This document shows positions 58,549-64,000 of a DNA stretch of 64,000 nt, in pieces. The number at the start of each line of letters is the position of its first letter. The first letter of the stretch is position 1. A program made the translations under genes and the position numbers. The stretch covers positions 5,598,084-5,662,083 of the forward strand of contig NZ_KV440949.1 of assembly GCF_001636315.1 (NCBI RefSeq), in the 5' to 3' direction. This DNA is from Neobacillus mesonae. GTDB lineage: Bacteria > Bacillota > Bacilli > Bacillales > Cytobacillaceae. Under the pieces are notes generated by a model. The model saw nothing but the letters and a program-made list of their open reading frames with translations, had not been told where the DNA came from and did no database searches.

Positions 58549-58803
58549 AAAATGCCTTAGAAGAATGAACAATACTACACCAAATTTTTTAAATATTTCT
58601 GTATAGTTATATTCTTCTCATATAAATGTTATTTGGAAGATATTTCATGCTGTTAAAAAATCAATGATTACCCTAAAAACTTAAAGAAACGTATGCAATA
58701 TATGCAAACGTTCCTCTGAGAGTAATATAAATGTTTGATGGGGTAGCTTCGGTGTTATAACATATGCACTCTGAATTAAATTGAGTAGACATCGTTAAAT
58801 ATT
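58549..58803. other. intergenic, no gene seen
   Basis: Contains an imperfect hairpin AACGTATGCA/TGCAAACGTT near 58690-58715; nothing else recognised. Confidence 0.3.
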
Positions 58804-58965
58804 TCAATAAAATCCACGTCTTCTTCTTTCAATTTCAAAGCGTCTTCTTCTTTCAATTTCAATTCGTCTTCTTCTTTCAATTTCGATTTCAATTTCAATT
58901 CGTCTTCTTCTTTCAATTTCGATTTCAATTTCAATTTCGAAGGGTCTTCTTGGAAAGAAAAACAT
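58804..58965 (-). CDS. low-complexity Ile-Glu / Arg-block protein, 53 aa
   Basis: After MFFFPRRPF the protein is only alternating Glu-Ile runs separated by four Arg-quartets: EIEIEIEIE-RRRR, IEIEIEIE-RRRR, IEIE-RRRR, FEIE-RRRR, then GFY. AAGGAGGTTGTAAGT before the ATG is an excellent ribosome site, and the repeat array keeps frame, so it is very probably translated. Alternating Ile/Glu favours a two-faced beta-strand; the Arg blocks could bind nucleic acid, phosphate or the Glu faces. It lies beside two YjcZ-like spore peptides. No family is recognised. Confidence 0.65.
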   Translation of the reverse strand: MFFFPRRPFEIEIEIEIERRRRIEIEIEIERRRRIEIERRRRFEIERRRRGFY

Positions 58966-59067
58966 ACTTACAACCTCCTTCCATTTCAGAAGTTTATTGA
59001 AAAAGGACAGATTCGCAGAACTTATCTGGCGTTCTATTGAAAATCAGTAACATATCCCTCCTACGAC

Positions 59068-59166
59068 TTAGTAACCGTAACCTGTTGAAAAACTTGTTCC
59101 TACAATGATCAGCAATACAAATAGCACAACGATTAATGCAAACATGTGTCCAAGTCCACCCGACAT
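59068..59166 (-). CDS. YjcZ-like sporulation peptide, 32 aa
   Basis: MSGGLGHMFALIVVLFVLLI to VGTSFSTGYGY: short Gly head, one helix, Gly/Tyr tail, as in YjcZ. AGCGAGGTGAATTAC precedes the ATG. Forms a minus-strand cluster with the next gene. Confidence 0.8.
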   Translation of the reverse strand: MSGGLGHMFALIVVLFVLLIIVGTSFSTGYGY

Positions 59167-59228
59167 GTAATTCACCTCGCTTATAGTAAATTTTGCCATT
59201 AAGGGCTCAGAAGCATATTTTTAAACTT

Positions 59229-59333
59229 TTAATAAGTTGTAACAGATGTTAGTACGATAATTAATAAAACGAACAATACTACGATTAATGTGAAGTTAAA
59301 AGCTGAACCGTATCCGCTTGAGTATCCATACAT
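59229..59333 (-). CDS. YjcZ-like sporulation peptide, 34 aa
   Basis: MYGYSSGYGSAFNFTLIVVL, then FVLLIIVLTSVTTY: Tyr/Gly/Ser head and one membrane helix matching the family pattern LIVVLFVLLIIV seen in the other three copies. ACAGGTGGTGATATTTA precedes the ATG. Upstream member of the 59.07-59.33 kb pair. Confidence 0.8.
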   Translation of the reverse strand: MYGYSSGYGSAFNFTLIVVLFVLLIIVLTSVTTY

Positions 59334-59536
59334 TAAATATCACCACCTGTTATTTTCTCAGGAAAATAATATATCCCACTATTAAGATATTTTTTTGTTA
59401 TAAAAATGATTGGACAAGTTCATAATTATTACAGAAATCCGCAATTTCTCTATAACTAAATACCCATCTAATATGGAAATTTAATAGGTTCATATCAATG
59501 CTCCCTGCCCCTTACCAAAGGGTCTGATGAAATGAA

Positions 59537-59568
59537 AAGAAGCGTATCAAACGAACGATACGCTTCTT
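59537..59568. terminator. hairpin, terminator-like
   Basis: AAGAAGCGTATC / GATACGCTTCTT, 12-bp perfect stem with an 8-base loop; no gene directly beside it. Confidence 0.6.
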
Positions 59569-59810
59569 CAGAGGTGTACTATCTGATGGAGGATACGGCG
59601 CGAGAGATTCCTGTCTCTCGTAATATAAAATATGCAAAAAGAATACAGAAGATTGGACAAGCGTTGATTTAAGAAAAAATTATTTTAAAAAAACATATTA
59701 ATTGTGTTTTAATCTATTCAAGAATAAATAATGTACCTTTAATTACCTTGGATTCGAACCATAAGATTTCGATTTCCTTTGAAGGTCCTTATCCAAAACT
59801 AAGCCTCCCT

Positions 59811-59890
59811 TATTCCACTATACTCCCCGTTAGTTTGAAGAAGAAAAAGTTAATGTTACTTTATTAACGAACGAACGCCGTTAGCTAGAT
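59811..59890 (+). repeat. CCGTTAG-type repeat fused to AACGAACG palindrome
   Basis: CCACTATACTCCCCGTTAGT, TTGAAGAAGAAAAAGTTAAT, then AACGAACGAACGCCGTTAGC. Relative of 58489-58548. Confidence 0.75.
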
Positions 59891-59908
59891 AATGTTACGA
59901 AGGAAAAT

Positions 59909-59955
59909 GTACCTTTAGTGCAAAAACAAAAAAGCCACCAAAATGGTAGCTAGAT
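59909..59955 (+). repeat. CCGTTAG-type repeat, degenerate
   Basis: ACCTTTAGTGCAAAAACAAA, AAAGCCACCAAAATGGTAGC; central stem AGC-ACCA/TGGT-GCT. Confidence 0.6.
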
Positions 59956-60244
59956 TTCCGTTCTCACGCTGTAAGGATATGACTTCCGTTTCCACACCAA
60001 ATTAACAGGAATCTAACCCATAGACACATTATCATGATTAACTTATCGTTGCAATTGTATTTTTAACTTTCTAAATAATTTGTAAAATTGTTTCAATGTT
60101 ATACTGGTTTGAAATGACACTTCGTTCTTCTACAATATAGCCCTTAAAAGGAAATGAAGCGCTTATCCTCGTGGATGTTCTTGTTTTCTGTAGTAGTTTA
60201 ATCAGGACAGAGCCCAAGAAGATCTTTTACATAAACTTACTTAT

Positions 60245-60598
60245 TTATCTTACTATTGTTAAATCCTCCCCATTGTTACTAGTAGGGATGTTTATGACAT
60301 CACATTTCTTTACAGATGCGCGTTTCAAAGACTTCATGGATTTTAATAGAAAATTTACTTTCGATTCTTCCCCCTGCAGTTCTGCTTCTACACTTCCATC
60401 TTCTAAATTTTTAACCCATCCCGTTAATTTCAATCTTTGTGCTATGGTGAATAATTCCAAACGAAATCCTACTTTTTGAACTCTCCCAGAAAAGGTAACT
60501 TTTTTTCTTACTATAATACTTGAATCAAATTCTGGGAAATGAATACTATTGGCATGCCAAATAACGTAAGCATCTCTTAATCTTTTAAATGCATTCAT
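60245..60598 (-). CDS. acylphosphatase domain protein
   Basis: 117-aa protein. Residues ~30-110 are an acylphosphatase fold: VTFSGRVQKVGFRLELFTIA (phosphate loop GRVQKVGFR with catalytic Arg), LTGWVKNLEDGSVEAELQGE (catalytic Asn in WVKN), and SLKRASVKKCDV. It would hydrolyse acyl-phosphates. The ~28-residue N-terminal extension (KRLRDAYVIWHANSIHFPEF) is unusual for this ~90-residue family. GGGGATAAAAAGA precedes the ATG. Confidence 0.83.
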   Translation of the reverse strand: MNAFKRLRDAYVIWHANSIHFPEFDSSIIVRKKVTFSGRVQKVGFRLELFTIAQRLKLTGWVKNLEDGSVEAELQGEESKVNFLLKSMKSLKRASVKKCDVINIPTSNNGEDLTIVR

Positions 60599-60640
60599 TC
60601 TTTTTATCCCCTTTATTATAATGTTATGATGAATTTCATT

Positions 60641-60720
60641 TCTTCAACTAACCTTCTTTGTTAATAACTTCAATAAATATAATCGGAATTCCTTCTTGGA
60701 CTATCGCACCCGTTCAAGTA
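60641..60720 (+). repeat. CCGTTAG-type repeat (GGAATTCCTTCTTGG variant)
   Basis: TTCTTCAACTAACCTTCTTT, CGGAATTCCTTCTTGGACTA, TCGCACCCGTTCAAG. It supplies the end of the remnant at 60705. Confidence 0.75.
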
Positions 60721-60915
60721 GACTTTCATGTTTCTTTAAAGGAAATCCAAAACAAGACCATTTCCATAACGGAATATGGACATCAATTGGTGTTAATCCT
60801 GTTCCTTTAAGTACAGTCCCCCAAGCATCAACTTTTCGATTATCGGGTCCACCATTTAATACTTCTTCAGATCAAAAACCTAATCTAATCATAGCTTTCA
60901 GGATGTGAGGAGCTG
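60705..60915 (-). pseudogene. conserved-gene remnant ending in a repeat
   Basis: Frame SEEVLNGGPDNRKVDAWGTV, LKGTGLTPIDVHIPLWKWSC, FGFPLKKHESLLERVR with an in-frame TGA at its beginning and no start codon. The protein-like sequence indicates a decayed gene; family not recognised. The last residues and stop come from box B of the repeat. Confidence 0.5.
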
Positions 60916-60924
60916 GTGCGAGTG

Positions 60925-60958
60925 TGGCCCCGTTAACTTAAGTACATTCATTCACATA
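60925..60958 (+). repeat. CCGTTAG-type repeat, right end
   Basis: GTGGCCCCGTTAACTTAAGT, ACATTCATTCACAT. Confidence 0.75.
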
Positions 60959-61073
60959 TCCATTGAAAAATTAATTGTCAGAATAGACTTTCTTTTTAAA
61001 ATAACTTATAATACAGAAAGGTAATGTTTGGAAACATATGCTTAAAATATTTATTTTAAAGGAGGCAGAAAAA

Positions 61074-61493
61074 GTGGAAATATTTAAGGAAATTACAGTA
61101 GAAACAACTGTTAAAGCACCAGTTGAAAAGGTATGGGAATATTGGACAGAACCAACTCATATAACAAAATGGAACTTTGCTTCAGAGGAATGGCACTCCC
61201 CTTTTGCTGAAAATGATTTAAGAGAGGGCGGGAAATTCATTTCAAGAATGGAAGCCAAAGATGGTAGTTTTGGTTTCGATTTTGAAGGAGTTTATGATGA
61301 AATAAAACTACATAAGTTAATTGCTTATTCAATGGCGGATGGGAGAAAAGTGAAAATCAATTTTAACGATCGAGGAAACGAAACCGAAGTTATTGAAACT
61401 TTTGATGCCGAGACTACGAATTCAATTGAGTTACAACAACAAGGATGGCAGGCAATTTTAAATAATTTTAAAAAATACGTAGAGCAAACATAA
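61074..61493 (+). CDS. SRPBCC (AHSA1/START-like) domain protein
   Basis: 139-aa helix-grip protein: EIFKEITVETTVKAPVEKVW, EYWTEPTHITKWNFASEEWH, GGKFISRMEAKDGSFGFDFE and the closing QQQGWQAILNNFKKYVEQT match the AHSA1-like (activator of Hsp90/polyketide cyclase-like) group that binds hydrophobic ligands. GTG at 61074 is chosen because GGAGG lies 8 bases before it. Stand-alone gene with its own terminator. Confidence 0.9.
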   Translation: MEIFKEITVETTVKAPVEKVWEYWTEPTHITKWNFASEEWHSPFAENDLREGGKFISRMEAKDGSFGFDFEGVYDEIKLHKLIAYSMADGRKVKINFNDRGNETEVIETFDAETTNSIELQQQGWQAILNNFKKYVEQT

Positions 61494-61575
61494 AATTAAA
61501 AAATTCCTCCAATTAATCATTAATATAGGTCATCACAATAATTGATTGGCTTATTGATTAAGGGTGGCGTTAGTT

Positions 61576-61606
61576 AAAAAAGGGACCATAAAAAATGGTC
61601 CTTTTT
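61576..61606 (+). terminator. intrinsic terminator
   Basis: AAAAAAGGGACCAT / ATGGTCCTTTTT, after the SRPBCC gene. Confidence 0.88.
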
Positions 61607-61760
61607 GATGTTCATGTGTGAAAATAGGCTGTGTAAAGAGTTGGTGCACAGACTCTTTAACATCGAAAAATCGAGTTATATCAAGGATTGGGACATACTC
61701 TCTCGTGGTTTACCATAGATTACAGAATCACCCCCTCTGCCTAATCCCTATTCTAAATTT

Positions 61761-62531
61761 TTAATCAAAAATAGCGACTGGTCTCGCCCAGCCGGCACTT
61801 GCACCTTTAATTTTGATCGGAAATACGGCGACTTTAAAACCAAATTTTTTTGGCAGCAGGTCAAGGTTTGCCAGTTTTTCTATCTGGCAATACTCTGCTT
61901 CTTTTCCTACATAATGGGCCGCCCACAGGACGCCATCGCGTGGATTTTTCTTATAGTCTTCGGCCTGGTTATACAACGGTATGTCCCAGCCCCATCCATC
62001 TGTCCCCATGACCTTAATCCCTTTTTGGATTAACCATCTTGTTGCCTCCGCTGAAACACCGGCATGAATAGCAGCATAATTTTCTTGATAATATTTTTTG
62101 TCGGCATCTGTCCGGACCATGACAATATCATAAGGCTGAAGCTCATAGTCCATCTCTTTCAACTGTTTTTCAAAGTCCTCCACCTGAATTTCGTAGCCTG
62201 AAGGTTGATTACTGAAGTCGAAGAGAACTCCATTCCCGTAAAACCATTCAAGCGGCAGGGCATCAATTGTTCTTGATGGTTTGCCTGCCGTGGTTTTGGC
62301 ATAATGCCAAGGTGCATCAATATGAGTACCCGTATGTGTTGTTAACGTGACCGTTTCAACGGCCCATGCTGCGCTATCACGAAAATCACTAGGTTTTAAG
62401 CCTAATATTTTCGATGCCTGTAAGGCCCCTTGTTCATGAGTTTCATATTCAATCCTGGGAGGAAAAGGCTCTTTTGCCGCGTTATCCAACGGTACACTAA
62501 GATCAATTATACGTAAATTAGACCGATTCAT
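61761..62531 (-). CDS. cyclase family protein (kynurenine formamidase-like fold)
   Basis: 256-aa metal-dependent hydrolase. The signature HTGTHIDAPWHY (metal His/Asp residues) is intact, with IIDLSVPLDN near the start and GVSAEATRWLIQKGIKVMGT and a metal-lining HYVGKEAEYCQIEKL later: PF04199 pattern. Substrates in the family include N-formylkynurenine and other amides or lactones; here unknown. ATG at 62531 is chosen because AAGGGGTAAGTGAA precedes it. Confidence 0.88.
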   Translation of the reverse strand: MNRSNLRIIDLSVPLDNAAKEPFPPRIEYETHEQGALQASKILGLKPSDFRDSAAWAVETVTLTTHTGTHIDAPWHYAKTTAGKPSRTIDALPLEWFYGNGVLFDFSNQPSGYEIQVEDFEKQLKEMDYELQPYDIVMVRTDADKKYYQENYAAIHAGVSAEATRWLIQKGIKVMGTDGWGWDIPLYNQAEDYKKNPRDGVLWAAHYVGKEAEYCQIEKLANLDLLPKKFGFKVAVFPIKIKGASAGWARPVAIFD

Positions 62532-62642
62532 TTCACTTACCCCTTTCGTTATCGATTCATATTTATTAAGGGGCGTTGAAAAAAATGTTAGCACTTCTTG
62601 CGTATTTTGCCTCTTTTTACATTCATAAAAGATACTGCTGTT

Positions 62643-62780
62643 TAAAGGTGATTATTTAACTCATTCATAAACTTGATAATTTTCCGCTGTCCTAGTACCA
62701 GATCCATACGCGATGTGAAGACTTCCTTTTCTTTTTTTAAAAGCCCTAATAATAATCTGGCTAATCCGGGAACACTATCT
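62643..62780 (-). pseudogene. C-terminal remnant
   Basis: Open frame GDSVPGLARLLLGLLKKEKE, then FTSRMDLVLGQRKIIKFMNE ending LNNHL; no start or ribosome site. Looks like the helical end of a lost protein. Confidence 0.35.
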
Positions 62781-62808
62781 CCAGAGACTCACTGAAAGGA
62801 TGAATCAT

Positions 62809-63048
62809 GTGGTTTTAAAACAACAGAAAATAGACGTTACTGACCGTATAGTAGGAAAATTAAAAAATGGTGAGATTGAACTTTACTTAGAAAATGAGAA
62901 AATCGGAAACATTCAATTGCCTAATGGTTATTTAATCCAAGTGGACCATCATTTCGAAGCGGACCAACAAAAAATATATCAGAATGTGACAACGACCCAA
63001 CATCCACAAGCTAAATACACCGACTGTGATGAAGGCGGTTGGTGTTAA
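62809..63048 (+). CDS. YusG-like (DUF2553) protein
   Basis: 79-aa soluble beta-rich protein with QKIDVTDRIVGKLKNGEIEL and a conserved end YTDCDEGGWC, features I associate with the Bacillus YusG/DUF2553 family. GTG at 62809 fits AAAGG better than the ATG at 62800, which abuts it. Function unknown. Followed by a perfect terminator. Confidence 0.65.
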   Translation: MVLKQQKIDVTDRIVGKLKNGEIELYLENEKIGNIQLPNGYLIQVDHHFEADQQKIYQNVTTTQHPQAKYTDCDEGGWC

Positions 63049-63051
63049 GAG

Positions 63052-63079
63052 AACAGCGGGACCTTCCTGCTGTTTTTTT
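63052..63079 (+). terminator. intrinsic terminator
   Basis: AACAGCGGGA-CCT-TCCTGCTGTTTTTTT. Confidence 0.9.
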
Positions 63080-63157
63080 GATAATATCAGAAGGCACTTT
63101 CTTTTCACTTGCAATTACTTTTGCTAAATCAGTTGAACATCCAGTTAATAAAAAAAA

Positions 63158-63224
63158 ATATGGGAACGTTTGATTTGGACGTTCCCGTTCTTATTCCGTT
63201 AAAGCACCTGTTAATGAAATAAGG
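63158..63224 (+). repeat. CCGTTAG-type repeat, right half with own stem
   Basis: GGGAACGT...ACGTTCCC stem, then TTATTCCGTTAAAGCACCTG, TTAATGAAATAAGG. Lies 3' of the VOC gene. Confidence 0.7.
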
Positions 63225-63243
63225 TAATTTATTTATTATAATC

Positions 63244-63615
63244 TTACCAGTGTACTTGAAGTTTATTACCATTTGGATCATAAAAGTGGAAAAAGGCATG
63301 ACCATTATCTTCTTTTATATCCTCGACCTTAACTTGATTATCAATTAAGTGTTGATGAAATTTAGATAATTCTGGACTTGTAAAGCCAATGCTAAATTCT
63401 TGTTCATTATCAATTGTAAAATGTGCAAATGTTTCATCTTCGGTAGGAACTAAGATAAGTAAGAAAGGTCCTTCATTTACTTTTAAAATCGCAAGTTCCT
63501 TAGTAATGTTTAATAACTGGAGCCCTAATACATCTCTATACCATTGTGCAGACAATTCTAAATCTTTTACAGGAATTCTAATATAATGTACTTGTTCAAT
63601 AAATGATTTACTCAT
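63244..63615 (-). CDS. VOC family protein (glyoxalase/bleomycin-resistance fold)
   Basis: 123-aa paired beta-alpha-beta-beta-beta protein: VHYIRIPVKDLELSAQWYRD, VLGLQLLNITKE in the first half, SPELSKFHQHLIDNQVKVED and HAFFHFYDPNGNKLQVHW in the second. The metal His of VHY is present; the last metal Glu position reads Gln (KLQVHW), so metal chemistry is uncertain. AGGAGAGAAGGCT precedes the ATG. Repeat copies on both sides. Confidence 0.88.
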   Translation of the reverse strand: MSKSFIEQVHYIRIPVKDLELSAQWYRDVLGLQLLNITKELAILKVNEGPFLLILVPTEDETFAHFTIDNEQEFSIGFTSPELSKFHQHLIDNQVKVEDIKEDNGHAFFHFYDPNGNKLQVHW

Positions 63616-63683
63616 AGCCTTCTCTCCTTTTTTTAATCTGGTATATCAAATAGTTCCCTTTCTATATACCTTTTTCCCTCCGA

Positions 63684-63788
63684 TTATTGAGTTAACCTGC
63701 CCCGTTAGCACAATAAGAAAACGGGATCGCCGCAGCATCCCGACTTTTACATAAGCACCCGTTACTTTAAGTACAATGATACACAAAC
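63684..63788 (+). repeat. CCGTTAG-type repeat, full length reference copy
   Basis: TTGAGTTAACCTGCCCCGTT, AATAAGAAAACGGGATCGCC, GCAGCATCCCG, AAGCACCCGTTACTTTAAGT. Near-identical middle to 31593 and 41959. Confidence 0.93.
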
Positions 63789-63854
63789 TGCTTATTAATC
63801 AAAAAAATTGGCAATCGTAAAAAATATATTTACTGAGTGTTATTATTAGATGAA

Positions 63855-64000
63855 TTACTCAGGAACTCGCAAAATAAAGGTATTGACGACATCCGGGGAA
63901 CATTTCCTTAAATGGTACTCCACTCCATTTTCACTATTTGTACTTTCAATATTAGTGCAAGTAGCATTTTCTATTCCAGCCATTCCAGCCCCTCCATAAC
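63855..64000 (-). CDS. partial protein, C-terminal end only
   Basis: Frame entering from the right edge: YGGAGMAGIENATCTNIEST, then VEYHLRKCSPDVVNTFILRV ending PE and TAA. The Ser/Thr/Asn-rich style suggests a secreted or surface protein. Its 3' neighbour is the full repeat copy at 63684, the usual arrangement. Confidence 0.45.
   Translation of the reverse strand, partial: YGGAGMAGIENATCTNIESTNSENGVEYHLRKCSPDVVNTFILRVPE

Larger units (their letters stand above)
59569..60244. other. gene-poor stretch with scraps
   Basis: Holds repeat-like elements at 59811-59890 and 59909-59955 and a ~45-bp scrap (59955-60000) matching the middle of the YciI gene (TGACTTCCGTTTCCAC). No intact gene was seen. 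Confidence 0.45.

Noticed and set aside
58810..58945. CTTCTTTCAATTTC tandem repeats as a CRISPR array
   Set aside because: Units are short, have no unique spacers, and read as one continuous minus-strand frame with a strong ribosome site.
59584..59671. Short ORF MEDTAREIPVSRNIKYAKRI
   Set aside because: 28 codons without a ribosome site; cannot be told from chance.

Overview
The window is low-GC DNA from an endospore-forming member of the Bacillaceae. Pointers are the very small YjcZ-type spore proteins with their glycine/hydrophobic pattern, a SwrC-like RND pump, signal peptidase I, ClpP, LacI, HxlR and Rrf2 regulators, many TTG/GTG starts with strong GGAGG sites, and intrinsic terminators. 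The species cannot be named from this sequence alone. No rRNA, tRNA or CRISPR array was seen.

Layout. 1-10.7 kb: the 3' end of an M6 metalloprotease, a beta-propeller-like protein, an amidohydrolase, signal peptidase I, an MFS transporter and an RND pump. 10.7-15.3 kb: small accessory genes (two GNATs, one broken; membrane peptides; lipoproteins, one with a CuA-type copper site). 15.3-18.7 kb: an amino-acid:sodium symporter plus a frameshifted YtcJ-like amidohydrolase, bracketed by two related hairpin elements. 18.8-24 kb: spore-type and Cys/Met-rich proteins, a sigma factor-ClpP operon and a LacI-type regulator. 25-30 kb: HxlR and Rrf2 regulators, each next to a redox-type gene and each with a clear dyad operator. 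30-54 kb: a long run of small, mostly minus-strand genes (immunity proteins, a two-gene HNH/ATPase defence-like system, a GIY-YIG endonuclease, methyltransferase, DinB, YciI, lipoproteins and 1-2 TM peptides). 54.9-57 kb: a Fur-box FTR1 iron-uptake operon. 57-64 kb: decayed genes, a spore-peptide cluster, acylphosphatase, SRPBCC, cyclase and VOC genes.

The most striking structure is a dispersed intergenic repeat, about 50 full or partial copies. On the + strand each full copy reads: hairpin 1 around CTGCCCCGTTAG (box A), an A-rich link, a covarying central hairpin, then hairpin 3 around GCACCCGTTAG (box B), then TTTAAGT and a TTCACAAT tail. All copies but one candidate have the same orientation. 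From 30 to 54 kb nearly every minus-strand gene has one copy directly 3' of it, so the region reads as gene + repeat, gene + repeat. The genes are mostly unrelated, short and accessory. This resembles a gene-cassette array (as in integrons) or a REPIN/MITE family that doubles as transcription terminator and translation stop. No recombinase for it lies in the window.

Several genes are frameshifted (10.8, 16.9-18.5, 18.8, 43.1 and 45.7 kb), most at short mononucleotide or dinucleotide runs. Either the accessory region is decaying or the assembly has indel errors. Repeat entries are given strand + when box A lies left of box B.
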